From: Rhizobacter sp. SG703
Lineage (GTDB): Bacteria; Pseudomonadota; Gammaproteobacteria; Burkholderiales; Burkholderiaceae_C
DNA: 64,000 bases
Direction: 5' to 3'
Assembly: GCF_012275445.1 (NCBI RefSeq)
Contig: NZ_JAAZQK010000008.1
Location: 248,001-312,000 of the forward strand
Part shown: piece after piece, positions 55,297 to 64,000 of the stretch
Numbering within the stretch: the first letter of the stretch is position 1
How the letters are laid out: each line of letters opens with the position of its first letter
Position numbers and translations under genes: made by a program
The notes under the pieces: generated by a model
The model's database searches: none
Seen by the model: the letters and a program-made list of their open reading frames with translations, nothing else
Told to the model about the DNA's origin: nothing

Positions 55297-56589
55297 TCAA
55301 ACGATGCCGCTGCTCGGGCCCGAGGCTGGCCGCGCCTCGGCGACCCGCGCGCGGTAGCCGCTCGCGCGGTACGCCGCCACCGGCTCGATCGCGCCGCCGG
55401 CCTCCAGCCGCACGCGCTGCAGGATCGGCGTCACATCGGTCTGGAAGGCCTGCTTCAGCGATTGCGCGGCCATCAGCGCGTCGTTGCCGTCCTGGTACGC
55501 CGACAAGGCCTGGCGGTCGACGATCAGCGCCTGCGCATAGCAGCGCTGCACGCTGGCGGCGCTGGTCATCAGGCTTTCGATCGGGTCGGTGACGTTGTGC
55601 GACTGGTCCAGCATGTAGGCCGGCGCGACATCGGGAGTGAACGACTCTGCGGCGTCGACCAGCTCGTTGAACACGAGGAACAGCTGGAACGGGTTGATGC
55701 TGCCGCTGTCGAGGTCGTCGTCGCCGTACTTGCTGTCGTTGAAGTGGAAGCCGGCCAGCTTGCGGGCATGCACCAGCCGCGCGACGATCATCTCGATGTT
55801 GACGTTCGGTGCGTGGTGGCCCAGGTCGACCAGGCAGCGCGCCTGGTCGCCCAGCGCCTGCGCGGCCAGCAGGCTCGAACCCCAGTCCTGGATCACCGTC
55901 GCGTAGAACGCCGGCTCGAACATCTTGTGCTCGAGGAACATGTGCCAGTCGGCCGGCAGCGCGGCGTAGATGCGCCGCGTGCTGTCGAGGTAGCGCTCGA
56001 AACTGCGCCGGAAATGCTGCTGGCCGGGGAAGTTCGCGCCGTCGCCGATCCACACGGTGATCGCGCGGCTGCCGAGCTGGCGGCCGATCTCGATCACCTC
56101 CAGGTTGTGCGCGACCGCCTGCGCCCGCACCGCCGCATCGCTGTGCGTCAGGCTGCCGAACTTGTAGCTCAGCGGCTGGCCCTTCTGGTCGGAGAAGGTG
56201 TTGGAGTTGACCGCATCGAAGGCCAGCCCGCGCATCGCGGCATGCTCGCGCAGCTCGCCGTAGTCGCTGCACTTGTCCCACGGGAAATGCGGCGACACCG
56301 TCGGCGTGCAGCGCGCCAGCTGCTGGATCACGCTGCAGTCCTCGATCTTGTCGAACACGTCGCGCGGCTCGCCGGCCCCGGGGAAGCGCGCGAAGCGGGT
56401 GCCGCCGGTGCCGACGCCCCACGACGGCACCGCCACCGCGAAGGCCGCAACCTGCCGGCGCACGGCCTCGATGTCGATGTCGCGCCGCGCGAGCTGCTCG
56501 CCGAGCGTGTCGTAGTCGTCGCGCACGCGCTTGGCCAGCGGTGCGTTCTGGGCGTCGATCAGGGTCGTGGCAATCAGCGGCGTGGCCAT
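55297..56589 (-). CDS. rhaI: L-rhamnose isomerase (catabolic, RhaI type)
   Basis: The 430-residue enzyme converts L-rhamnose to L-rhamnulose. Metal-binding residues of the xylose-isomerase-like barrel are seen in FLEHKMFEPAFY near residue 215, DLGHHAPNVNIE near 260, and FHFNDSKYGDDDLDSGSINP near 285. The N-terminal SWGVGTGGTRFARFPG and WDKCSDYGELREHA fit the RhaI type found in Pseudomonas and rhizobia, not enteric RhaA. GAGGAG precedes the start. It lies between rhaD and rhaS. Confidence 0.92.
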   Translation of the reverse strand: MATPLIATTLIDAQNAPLAKRVRDDYDTLGEQLARRDIDIEAVRRQVAAFAVAVPSWGVGTGGTRFARFPGAGEPRDVFDKIEDCSVIQQLARCTPTVSPHFPWDKCSDYGELREHAAMRGLAFDAVNSNTFSDQKGQPLSYKFGSLTHSDAAVRAQAVAHNLEVIEIGRQLGSRAITVWIGDGANFPGQQHFRRSFERYLDSTRRIYAALPADWHMFLEHKMFEPAFYATVIQDWGSSLLAAQALGDQARCLVDLGHHAPNVNIEMIVARLVHARKLAGFHFNDSKYGDDDLDSGSINPFQLFLVFNELVDAAESFTPDVAPAYMLDQSHNVTDPIESLMTSAASVQRCYAQALIVDRQALSAYQDGNDALMAAQSLKQAFQTDVTPILQRVRLEAGGAIEPVAAYRASGYRARVAEARPASGPSSGIV

Positions 56590-56606
56590 GTCGTTCTCCT
56601 CGGGAT

Positions 56607-58706
56607 TCAACGCGGAAAGGCCGCGAGGTTGCCGGCGTCCACGTTGAGGATGTTGCCGGTCGATTTGGCCGACAAGTCGGAGGCGAAGAAATAGGTGGCT
56701 TCCGCGATGTCCTGCGGCAGCACGCTGCGCTTGAGCATCGAGCGGTCGCGGTAGAAGGCCTCCAGTTCTTCTTCGTTGATCTTGTTGGCGGCGGCGCGCT
56801 CCTGGCTCCAGCGGCCCGTCCAGATCTTGCTGCCGCGGATCACCGCGTCCGGGTTCACCACGTTGGCGCGGATGCCCAGCGGCGCGCCTTCGAGCGCAAA
56901 GCAGCGCGCCAGCTGGATCTCGCTCGCCTTGGCCGCGCAATAGGCCGAGGCCTGGTTGCTCGCGACCATGCCGTTCTTGCTGGCGATGAACACGATGGCG
57001 CCGCCGACGCCCTGCGCCTTCATCACGCGGAAGGCCTCGCGGCCGACCAGGAAGTAGCCGGTCGACAGGATCGACTGGTTGCGCATCCACAGCTCGAGCG
57101 TGGTGTCCTCGATCGGCGCGGCCGACGCGATGCCGGCGTTCGAGACCAGGATGTCGACCCCGCCGTACTCGATCACCGCCTCGGCGTAGGCGCGCAGCAC
57201 ACCGGCCTCGTCGGTCACGTCGCAGCGCAGCGTGCGCACCACGTCGCGGCCGAAGCGCTTCTGTAGTTCACCGCCGACCTGCTCCAGCGCTTCGCCGTCG
57301 ATGTCGAGCAGCACCGCGCAGGCGCCTTCGCCGAGCAGGCGTTCGACGATCGCGCGGCCGATGCCGCCGGCCCCGCCGGTCACCAGCGCCACCTGGCCGA
57401 CCAGCGGCTTCGCCTTCGGCATGCGCTGCAGCTTGGCTTCTTCGAGCAGCCAGTACTCGATGTCGAAGGCCTCCTGCTCCGGCAGCCCGACGTAGCGGTC
57501 CAGCGCATCGGCTTCGCGCATCACGTTGATCGCGTTGACGTAGAACTCGCCGGCGATGCGCGCGGTGGCCTTGTCCTTCGCAAGCGAGACCATGCCGACG
57601 CCGGGCAGCAGCACGATCACCGGGTTCGGGTCGCGCAGCGCCGGGCTGTCGGGCCGCTTGCAGCGCTCGTAGTAGGCGCTGTAGTCGGCGCGGTAGGCGG
57701 CCAGCCGCTCGTCGATCGCGGCGGCGAGCGCCGGGCCGTCGAGTTCGTACAGCGAGTCCGGCAGGATCAGCGGGCGGATCTTGGTGCGCAGGAAATGGTC
57801 GGGGCACGAGGTGCCGAGCGCGGCCAGCCGTTCCAGGTCGCGGCTGTCGACGAACTCCTGCACGACGGCCGAGCGGTCGACATGCGCCAGCTTGTGGCCG
57901 CTGCGCGAGACCGCGCCGCGCAGCACCGGCAGCAGCCGGGCCAGCAGCGCTTGCTGTTCGTCGCCGGGCAGCGGCTCGCGGGCCGGGCCGCCGAAGCTGA
58001 CGAGCTTGCGCTCGCGCCGTTCGGCCTGCAGCCACGCCTGGGCTTGGCGGATCACGCCGACGGTGTTCTCGTAGCAGCTGCGGGCGTCGTCGCCCCAGGT
58101 GAACAGGCCGTGGCCGGCGAGCACCAGGCCGCGCAGCCCGGGGTGCTCGGCCACGTGGCGTTGCAACTGCAGGCCGAGCTCGAAGCCCGGCCGGCGCCAC
58201 GGCAGCCAGCCGACGCTGCCGCCGAAGATCGTGTTCGTCAGCGTGCGGCTGTTCTGCATTGCCGCGATCGCGATCACCGCGTCGGGGTGCATGTGGTCGA
58301 CATGCCGGAACGGCAGGTAGGCATGCAGGGGGGTGTCGATGCTGGCGGCGCGGCCGTTCAGGTTGAAGGTGCAGTGCGGCAGGTAGCCGACCATCTCGTC
58401 CTCGTGCTCGGGGCCGCGGTAGATCGCCTGCAGCGCGTTCAGCTTGTCGAGGTAGAGGGTCGAGAAGCCGTCGAGCTTCATCGAGCCGAGGTCGCCGCCG
58501 GAGCCCTTGACCCACAGCACCTCCACCGGCTGCTGCGTCAGCGGGTCGCGCTGCAGCAGCTTGGCCGAGGTGTTGCCGCCGCCGTAGTTGGTGATGCGCA
58601 GGTCGGAGCCCAGCAGGTTCGAGCGGTACAGCAGGCGGCCGGGTTCGTCCAGGCGCTCGGCGTGGGCGGCGTCCCAGGTCGGGAAGGGGTGGGTCGGTTC
58701 GGTCAT
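56607..58706 (-). CDS. rhaD: Bifunctional rhamnulose-1-phosphate aldolase/lactaldehyde dehydrogenase
   Basis: The 699-residue fusion has a class II aldolase domain (residues 20-400) with NYGGGNTSAKLLQ and the zinc His residues in PLHAYLPFRHVDHMHPDAV and LAGHGLFTWG. A short-chain dehydrogenase domain follows (from about 430), with LVTGGAGGIGRAIVERL, LVSNAGIA and the catalytic YCAAK. It splits rhamnulose 1-phosphate into dihydroxyacetone phosphate and lactaldehyde and oxidises the latter to lactate. It is the first gene of the rhamnose operon. Confidence 0.93.
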   Translation of the reverse strand: MTEPTHPFPTWDAAHAERLDEPGRLLYRSNLLGSDLRITNYGGGNTSAKLLQRDPLTQQPVEVLWVKGSGGDLGSMKLDGFSTLYLDKLNALQAIYRGPEHEDEMVGYLPHCTFNLNGRAASIDTPLHAYLPFRHVDHMHPDAVIAIAAMQNSRTLTNTIFGGSVGWLPWRRPGFELGLQLQRHVAEHPGLRGLVLAGHGLFTWGDDARSCYENTVGVIRQAQAWLQAERRERKLVSFGGPAREPLPGDEQQALLARLLPVLRGAVSRSGHKLAHVDRSAVVQEFVDSRDLERLAALGTSCPDHFLRTKIRPLILPDSLYELDGPALAAAIDERLAAYRADYSAYYERCKRPDSPALRDPNPVIVLLPGVGMVSLAKDKATARIAGEFYVNAINVMREADALDRYVGLPEQEAFDIEYWLLEEAKLQRMPKAKPLVGQVALVTGGAGGIGRAIVERLLGEGACAVLLDIDGEALEQVGGELQKRFGRDVVRTLRCDVTDEAGVLRAYAEAVIEYGGVDILVSNAGIASAAPIEDTTLELWMRNQSILSTGYFLVGREAFRVMKAQGVGGAIVFIASKNGMVASNQASAYCAAKASEIQLARCFALEGAPLGIRANVVNPDAVIRGSKIWTGRWSQERAAANKINEEELEAFYRDRSMLKRSVLPQDIAEATYFFASDLSAKSTGNILNVDAGNLAAFPR

Positions 58707-58760
58707 GGAGACGGAATCTAGGAGCCTCCAGGCATAAGGACAAGCAATGGTTTTTTATTC

Positions 58761-58787
58761 GGAGGCATTGAATTTCCTGATGCCTCC
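58761..58787. promoter_or_regulatory. Candidate operator upstream of the rhamnose operon
   Basis: GGAGGCAT at 58761-58768 and ATGCCTCC at 58780-58787 form a perfect 8-base inverted repeat with an 11-base spacer, 54 bases upstream of the rhaD start. A related CCTCCAGGCAT motif lies closer to the gene at about 58724. No regulator gene is encoded next to it. Confidence 0.5.
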
Positions 58788-58797
58788 CAATTCCGCT

Positions 58798-58858
58798 CGC
58801 CCTGAGCCTGTCGAAGCCCCGGTGCAATGCGAGCAGGCTCTTCGACAGGCCCAGGGCG
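58798..58858. repeat. Paired copies of the CCTGAGC/GTCGAAG repeat forming a long hairpin
   Basis: CGCCCTG and GCCTGTCGAAG (58798-58816) pair with CTTCGACAGGC and CAGGGCG (58840-58858), with one mismatch and a 23-base loop. It lies between the LysR gene and the rhaD promoter region, so it probably ends the LysR transcript. Confidence 0.75.
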
Positions 58859-58957
58859 AACGGGAGCGGATGCGGGAAAACGCCGACGCTCGCCACAAGA
58901 CGGCGGCCCCGCATGCCTCCTCCGGCACCGGGCAGACCCGCGCCATGCCCACATCCC

Positions 58958-59887
58958 CTAGCCCCGCTTCAACTCGCAATGCGCCAGCCGCGCCCCCTGC
59001 TCCAGCACGAACTCCCGGAACGCCGCGTTGACCCCCGCCAGCGTCCCGTCGCGCCGGTGCAGCAGGCACCAGTCGAGCAGCTTGGGCATGCCGACCAGGT
59101 CGAGCACCGCCATCCGCCCCGCCGCCAGTTCGATCTGGAAGGCATGCGCCGACATGAAGCTGATGCCCATGCCGGCCATCACCGCCTGCTTGATGGTTTC
59201 ATTGCCCGACAGCTCCATCGTCACGTTGACCTGCAGCGCCTGCGACTGCAGCAGGTGCTCCAGGAACTGCCGTGTCGCCGACCCCGGCTCGCGGAAGATG
59301 AACGGCTCGCCCTTCAGTTCGCTCCACGCGATGCGCCGCTTGCCGGCCAGCGGATGGCCGGGCGCCGCGACGATGCAGTGCGGATGGCGCGCGAACGCCT
59401 CGGCCTCGACGTCGGCCTCGGACGGGGGGTAGCCGGCGATCGCGACGTCGATCTGGTGCTCGTTCAGCAGTGCGAGGATGGTGTCGCGCCGGTCCACCGA
59501 CAGCTTCAGCTTGACCTCGGGGAAGCGCTCGCGGAACGCCATCATCAGCAGCGGCGCGAAGTAGTTGGCCGTCGGCACCACGCCCAGGTGCAGCTGCCCG
59601 CGCGTGCTGCCCTCTCCCGAGCTCATCGAGGTCAGCGCGTCCTCGGCCTGGCGGATCGCGCCGAGGATGCCGCGTGCATGGCGCAGCAGTTCGTCGCCGG
59701 CATCGGTGAGCTGCAGCCCGCGGCCCTGCTTGCGGAACAGCGGCAGCCCGAGTTCGTCTTCGAGCAGCCGGATCTGCATCGACACCGCCGGCTGCGTCAG
59801 GTGCAGCTGCTCGGCGGCCCGCGAATGGCTCAGCGTGGTCGCGGCGGCCTCGAAGGCGCGCAGCTGGCGCAGCGTCAGGTTCTTCAT
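58958..59887 (-). CDS. LysR-family transcriptional regulator (CbbR-like)
   Basis: The 309-residue regulator has the LysR HTH ([46 protein letters not shown]) and a C-terminal effector domain with [23 protein letters not shown] and [18 protein letters not shown]. These residues are closest to CbbR/CysB-like members, but no Calvin-cycle genes are nearby. It overlaps the Lrp-type gene (ATGA), so the two regulators are made from one transcript, divergent from the indolepyruvate oxidoreductase gene. Confidence 0.88.
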   Translation of the reverse strand: MKNLTLRQLRAFEAAATTLSHSRAAEQLHLTQPAVSMQIRLLEDELGLPLFRKQGRGLQLTDAGDELLRHARGILGAIRQAEDALTSMSSGEGSTRGQLHLGVVPTANYFAPLLMMAFRERFPEVKLKLSVDRRDTILALLNEHQIDVAIAGYPPSEADVEAEAFARHPHCIVAAPGHPLAGKRRIAWSELKGEPFIFREPGSATRQFLEHLLQSQALQVNVTMELSGNETIKQAVMAGMGISFMSAHAFQIELAAGRMAVLDLVGMPKLLDWCLLHRRDGTLAGVNAAFREFVLEQGARLAHCELKRG

Positions 59888-60453
59888 GCCGCGCCGGTCC
59901 GCAGGTGGCCGAGCGGCAGCGCGCCGCTCGCCTTCACCTCGCCGAGCGAGAAGCTGGTGTGGATGTCCTTCACGTTCGGCAGGTTCAAGAGCGTCTCGAT
60001 CGAGAAGCGCGAGAACGCATCGAGGTCGGTCGCCATCACCTGCAGCTCGAAGGTGCCGGCGCCCGAGATGTAGTGGCAGGCGATCACCTCGGGCAGCTGC
60101 CGGATCGCGTCTTCGAGCTGGCGGGTCTCGCTGCCGGTGTTGCGGTTCGCGTCGACCCGCACGAAGGCCAGCACGCCGAGGCCGACCTTTCGCCGGTCGA
60201 GCTCGGCCCGGTAGCCGGTGATATAGCCCTGCTCCTCCAGCCACTTGACGCGCCGCCACGTCGGCGCGGCCGACAGGCCGATGCGCGCCGCCAGCTCGGT
60301 GTTGGACAACCGCGCGTCCTGCTGCAGCTCGCGCAGGATCAGCACGTCGTAGCGGTCGAGGGTGGCGCCATGCGGCTCGGGGGCGTGAACAGGCGAGGGC
60401 GAGGTCGCGGTCGGCCTGCTGGTTTTCCCTGATATGGCCTTTTTGAGCGTCAT
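59884..60453 (-). CDS. Lrp/AsnC family transcriptional regulator
   Basis: The 189-residue protein has a Ser/Pro/Thr-rich N-terminal extension of about 30 residues. The Lrp HTH follows ([43 protein letters not shown]), and then the RAM domain ([22 protein letters not shown]). It is divergent from the indolepyruvate ferredoxin oxidoreductase gene, a common Burkholderiales arrangement, and probably regulates it in response to aromatic or branched amino acids. Confidence 0.88.
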   Translation of the reverse strand: MTLKKAISGKTSRPTATSPSPVHAPEPHGATLDRYDVLILRELQQDARLSNTELAARIGLSAAPTWRRVKWLEEQGYITGYRAELDRRKVGLGVLAFVRVDANRNTGSETRQLEDAIRQLPEVIACHYISGAGTFELQVMATDLDAFSRFSIETLLNLPNVKDIHTSFSLGEVKASGALPLGHLRTGAA

Positions 60454-60477
60454 TCACGTCCCCAGGTACGAATGTCA

Positions 60478-60490
60478 GCAAGATTATTGC
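60478..60490. promoter_or_regulatory. Candidate Lrp-type site ahead of the indolepyruvate oxidoreductase gene
   Basis: GCAA and TTGC flank an AT-rich GATTA centre, forming a 13-base dyad in the divergent region 25 bases upstream of the Lrp-type gene. The pattern fits Lrp/AsnC sites in general, but the match is short. Confidence 0.35.
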
Positions 60491-60646
60491 GCCGACCCCG
60501 CCGGAGCGGGCAAACAAAGAAAGGACTTGCGAAGGCCGAATCCCTACACTGGCCGCTTCCCGCCGACCCGCGCAGCCCGGTGCCGACGCCGCCACGAGCG
60601 GCCGACGCGCCTCACCGAAGCACCCCTCCCCCAAGGAGCCCGGACG

Positions 60647-63600
60647 ATGAACGCCCCGCTACCCGAATCCATCCGCAAGGCGCTCGAGAGCGTCTCCCTC
60701 GACGACAAGTACAGCCTGGCGACCGGCCGCGCGTTCATGAGCGGCGTGCAGGCGCTGGTGCGGCTGCCGATGCTGCAGCGCACGCGCGATGCGATGGTCG
60801 GCCTGAACACCGGCGGCTTCATCAGCGGATACCGCGGCTCGCCGCTCGGCGGCTACGACCAGGCGCTGTGGCAGGCCAAGAAGCACCTGCAGGCGCAGAA
60901 CATCGTGTTCCAGCCGGGCGTCAACGAAGAGCTCGGCGCGACCGCGGTGTGGGGCACGCAGCAGCTCGACCTGTACCCGCAGACCAAGAAGTTCGACGGC
61001 GTGTTCGGCATCTGGTACGGCAAGGGCCCGGGGGTGGACCGCTGCTCCGACGTGTTCAAGCACGCCAACATGGCCGGCACCGCGAAGCACGGCGGCGTGA
61101 TCGCGCTGGCCGGCGACGACCACATCGCGAAGAGCAGCACCGCGGCGCACCAGAGCGATCACATCTTCAAGGCCTGCGGGTTGCCGGTGTTCTTTCCGTC
61201 GAGCGTGCAGGACATCCTCGACATGGGCCTGCATGCGTTCGCGATGAGCCGCTTCGCCGGCGTCTGGTCGGGCATGAAGACGATCCAGGAGATCGTCGAA
61301 TCGTCGGCCAGCATCAGCGTCGACCCCGACCGCGTGAACATCGTGCTGCCGGAAGACTTCGTGATGCCGGCCGGCGGCCTGCACATCCGCTGGCCCGATG
61401 CGCCGCTCGAGCAGGAGGCGCGGCTGATGGACCACAAGTGGTACGCCGCCCTCGCGTACATCCGCGCCAACAAGCTGAACCACAACGTGATCGAGGGCCC
61501 GAACGACCGCTTCGGCCTGATCGCCAGCGGCAAGGCCTACAACGACACCCGCCAGGCGCTGCACGACCTGGGGCTGGACGACGACGCCTGCCGGCAACTG
61601 GGCATCCGGCTGCACAAGGTCAACGTGGTGTGGCCGCTCGAAGCGACCATCACGCGCGAATTCGCGAAGGGCCTGCAGGAGATCCTGGTCGTCGAGGAGA
61701 AGCGCCAGGTCATCGAGTACCAGCTGAAGGAAGAGCTCTACAACTGGCGCCCCGACGTGCGGCCGACCGTGCTCGGCAAGTTCGACGAGGTGGCCGGCGA
61801 CCAGAGCGGCGGAGAGTGGTCGCAGCCGAACCCGGGCAGCAACTGGCTGCTGCGCGCGCAGGCCGACCTGACGCCGGCGATCATCGCGAAGGCGATCGGC
61901 AAGCGGCTGAAGAAGCTTGGCGTCGATGCCGACACCGCGGCGCGCATCGATGCGCGGCTCGCGCTGATCGAGGCCAAGGAGCGCAGCCTCGTCGAGGTGA
62001 AGAGCGACGGCGGCGACCGCCTGCCGTTCTTCTGCAGCGGCTGCCCGCACAACACCAGCACCAAGGTGCCCGAAGGCTCGCGCGCGGTGGCCGGCATCGG
62101 CTGCCACTACATGGTGGTGTGGATGGACCGCAGCACCAGCACCTTCACGCAGATGGGCGGCGAAGGCGTGCCCTGGGTCGGCCAGGCGCCGTTCACGACC
62201 GACGAGCACATCTTCGCGAACCTGGGCGACGGCACCTACTTCCACAGCGGCAGCCTGGCGATCCGCCAGAGCATCGCGGCCGGCGTCAACATCACCTACA
62301 AGCTGCTCTACAACGACGCGGTCGCGATGACCGGCGGGCAGCGCGTCGGCGAACGGCCCGAGGGCCATTCGGTGCTGCAGATCATGAACAGCCTGAAGGC
62401 CGAAGGCGTGGCCGCGCTGTGCATCGTGACCGACGAGCCCGGGAAGTACGACGGCGCCGCACTGGCGGACGGTGTGCAGGTGTTCCACCGCGACGAGCTC
62501 GACCGCATCCAGCGCGAGTACCGCGAACTGAAGGGCACCACCGCGATCATCTACGACCAGACCTGCGCGACCGAGAAGCGCCGCCGCCGCAAGCGCGGCA
62601 CGATGGTCGAGCCGGCCAAGCGGGTGGTGATCAACGAGCTGGTGTGCGAAGGCTGCGGCGACTGCTCGGTGCAGAGCAACTGCCTGAGCGTCGAGCCGGT
62701 CGAGACCGAGTTCGGCCGCAAGCGCCGCATCAACCAGAACACCTGCAACAAGGACTACTCTTGCGTGAAGGGCTTCTGCCCGAGCTTCATCACCGTCGAA
62801 GGCGGGCAGCTGAAGAGCGCGAAGAGGGCGTTGCAGGAGCGGCCCGAGCCGTCGCGCATCGCGGTGCCGGAGCCGGTGCTGCCGGTGGCCGAGACCGCCT
62901 GGGGCATCGTCGTCGCCGGTGTCGGCGGCACCGGCGTGATCACGATCGGCCAGCTGCTGGGCATGGCCGCGCACCTGGAGGGCAAGGGCATCGTCACGCA
63001 GGACTCGGCCGGCCTTGCGCAAAAGGGCGGCAGCACCTGGAGCCACATCCAGATCGCCAACCGCATGGAGGCGATCCACACCACCAAGGTCGGCACCGCC
63101 GAGGCCGACCTGGTGATCGCCTGCGACCCGATCGTCGGCGCCAACAAGGCGACGCTCGCGACGCTGCGCGAAGGCCGCAGCTTCGTCGCGCTGAACACGC
63201 ACGGCTCGCCGACCGCGGCCTTCGTGACCAACCCGGACTGGCAGTTCCCCGGCGCGAACTGCGAGAGCGCGATCGTCGCGGCAGCCGGCGCGGCGCAGGT
63301 CGGCATGCTCGATGCCGAAGAACTGGCGGTGCAGCTGGTCGGCGATTCGCTGTACACCAACCCGCTGATGCTGGGCTACGCGTGGCAGAAAGGCCGCGTG
63401 CCGCTCGGCCATGCGGCGCTGATGCGCGCGATCGAGCTGAACGGCGTGCAGGTCGACAACAACAAGGCGGCCTTCGAATGGGGCCGGCGCGCGGCGCACG
63501 ACCTGGCGGCGGTGAAGGCGCTGTTCAAGGCGGCACAGGTGATCGAGTTCGTGCGCAAGAGCGTGAACATCGACGACCTGGTCGCGAAGCGGGTGGAGTT

Positions 63601-64000
63601 CCTGACCGGCTACCAGGATGCGGCATACGCGGCGCAGTACAAGGCCTTCGTCGAGAAGGTGCGGGCCGCCGAGGCGCCGCTGGGCGGGCACAAGCTGACC
63701 GAGAACGTCGCGCGCTACCTGTTCAAGCTGATGGCCTACAAGGACGAATACGAGGTCGCGCGGCTGCACACCGACAAGGGCTTCCTCGACAAGGTGGCGG
63801 CGCAGTTCGAAGGCGACTACACGCTGAACTACCACCTGGCGCCGCCGGCCATCGCGAAGAAGAACGAGAAGGGCGAGCTGGTCAAGCAGCGCTTCGGCCC
63901 ATGGATGCAGACGGCGTTCCGCGTGCTCGCGAAGTTCAAGGGGCTGCGCGGCACCGCGTTCGACCCGTTCGGCCGCACCGACGAGCGCAAGACCGAGCGC
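60647..64000 (+). CDS. Indolepyruvate ferredoxin oxidoreductase, fused alpha-beta, 3' end outside the window
   Basis: The frame is open from ATG 60647 (AAGGAG upstream) to the last base, giving 1118 residues without a stop. The N-terminal pyrimidine domain has [19 protein letters not shown]. The thiamine-diphosphate part has [16 protein letters not shown] near residue 464 and [17 protein letters not shown] cysteine cluster ([13 protein letters not shown], later [12 protein letters not shown]) near residues 668-710 would hold an iron-sulfur centre. The gamma-type domain has [17 protein letters not shown] and [11 protein letters not shown]. It oxidatively decarboxylates arylpyruvates from aromatic amino acid breakdown. 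Confidence 0.92.
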   Translation, partial: MNAPLPESIRKALESVSLDDKYSLATGRAFMSGVQALVRLPMLQRTRDAMVGLNTGGFISGYRGSPLGGYDQALWQAKKHLQAQNIVFQPGVNEELGATAVWGTQQLDLYPQTKKFDGVFGIWYGKGPGVDRCSDVFKHANMAGTAKHGGVIALAGDDHIAKSSTAAHQSDHIFKACGLPVFFPSSVQDILDMGLHAFAMSRFAGVWSGMKTIQEIVESSASISVDPDRVNIVLPEDFVMPAGGLHIRWPDAPLEQEARLMDHKWYAALAYIRANKLNHNVIEGPNDRFGLIASGKAYNDTRQALHDLGLDDDACRQLGIRLHKVNVVWPLEATITREFAKGLQEILVVEEKRQVIEYQLKEELYNWRPDVRPTVLGKFDEVAGDQSGGEWSQPNPGSNWLLRAQADLTPAIIAKAIGKRLKKLGVDADTAARIDARLALIEAKERSLVEVKSDGGDRLPFFCSGCPHNTSTKVPEGSRAVAGIGCHYMVVWMDRSTSTFTQMGGEGVPWVGQAPFTTDEHIFANLGDGTYFHSGSLAIRQSIAAGVNITYKLLYNDAVAMTGGQRVGERPEGHSVLQIMNSLKAEGVAALCIVTDEPGKYDGAALADGVQVFHRDELDRIQREYRELKGTTAIIYDQTCATEKRRRRKRGTMVEPAKRVVINELVCEGCGDCSVQSNCLSVEPVETEFGRKRRINQNTCNKDYSCVKGFCPSFITVEGGQLKSAKRALQERPEPSRIAVPEPVLPVAETAWGIVVAGVGGTGVITIGQLLGMAAHLEGKGIVTQDSAGLAQKGGSTWSHIQIANRMEAIHTTKVGTAEADLVIACDPIVGANKATLATLREGRSFVALNTHGSPTAAFVTNPDWQFPGANCESAIVAAAGAAQVGMLDAEELAVQLVGDSLYTNPLMLGYAWQKGRVPLGHAALMRAIELNGVQVDNNKAAFEWGRRAAHDLAAVKALFKAAQVIEFVRKSVNIDDLVAKRVEFLTGYQDAAYAAQYKAFVEKVRAAEAPLGGHKLTENVARYLFKLMAYKDEYEVARLHTDKGFLDKVAAQFEGDYTLNYHLAPPAIAKKNEKGELVKQRFGPWMQTAFRVLAKFKGLRGTAFDPFGRTDERKTER

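Noticed and set aside
58958-60634. A 558-codon minus-strand frame joining the Lrp and LysR region
   Set aside because: Only the 309-codon LysR part is real. The upstream codons are the Lrp-type gene read in the wrong frame, and the LysR start at 59887 overlaps the Lrp stop.
60659-63835. A 1058-codon open frame on the minus strand
   Set aside because: It lies opposite the indolepyruvate oxidoreductase gene, has no recognisable domain, and shows the Val/Asp/His/Arg-rich bias of a shadow frame in GC-rich DNA.

Overview
The window is a high-GC stretch of a bacterial chromosome with very dense coding, many start/stop overlaps of the ATGA or TGATG type, and Shine-Dalgarno-led genes. Gene content points to a betaproteobacterium of the order Burkholderiales, probably from the Rubrivivax/Leptothrix/Methylibium side. 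The evidence is a DUF1840 protein beside cyclopropane-fatty-acid synthase, a fused indolepyruvate oxidoreductase, an aromatic leader peptide before DAHP synthase, and pca genes. This is inference from gene content; no 16S or other marker is present.

Layout. 1-1.9 kb: the end of an unknown gene and a less GC-rich orphan coiled-coil protein. 1.97-5.7 kb: an exported FAH-family hydrolase, a leader peptide and attenuator controlling aroG, a small exported EF-hand protein, a corrinoid adenosyltransferase and a DUF805 protein. 5.9-12.9 kb: a seven-gene membrane cluster (RDD, SpoIIM-like, membrane protein, DUF4129, DUF4350, MoxR, DUF58). 13-17.7 kb: an FAD-linked D-lactate dehydrogenase-type oxidase followed by an incomplete peptide-type ABC transporter. 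17.7-25.5 kb: a damaged M48 protease, an exported flavin oxidoreductase, a membrane spermidine-synthase-like protein, DUF350, DUF4178 and an SPFH/SHOCT protein, resembling envelope-stress clusters. 25.6-29.1 kb: an acyltransferase, an EpsD-like foldase lipoprotein and a UbiH-type hydroxylase.

29.2-34.7 kb: a fructose-type Frc uptake system (frcB-frcC-frcA, a FucU-like mutarotase, a ROK regulator) divergent from a PfkB sugar kinase, with a near-perfect AT-rich dyad between the two units. 34.7-42.2 kb: a DSD1-type PLP enzyme, histidine phosphatase, PEBP protein, DUF1840, cfa, and a translationally coupled GGDEF-EAL/HD-GYP pair. 42.4-44.1 kb: an Lrp/AsnC regulator divergent from a saccharopine-dehydrogenase-like protein. 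44.2-47 kb: pcaI-pcaJ-pcaF, converting 3-oxoadipate to succinyl-CoA and acetyl-CoA. 47-49 kb: an EamA exporter and a degenerate GGDEF protein.

49-58.7 kb: a complete L-rhamnose pathway of the rhizobial type. It has ABC uptake (rhaS, rhaT, rhaP, rhaQ), mutarotase rhaM, isomerase rhaI, kinase rhaK and the bifunctional aldolase-dehydrogenase rhaD. 59-64 kb: an Lrp-LysR regulator pair divergent from an indolepyruvate ferredoxin oxidoreductase that runs off the window end.

No rRNA, convincing tRNA, insertion sequence, prophage or CRISPR array was seen, and no gene-free stretch exceeds 300 bases. The most interesting non-coding signals are the aromatic attenuator ahead of aroG, a roughly 80-base intergenic repeat whose end supplies the ribosome-binding site of pcaF and rhaQ, and the compact operators ahead of the frc and pca units.
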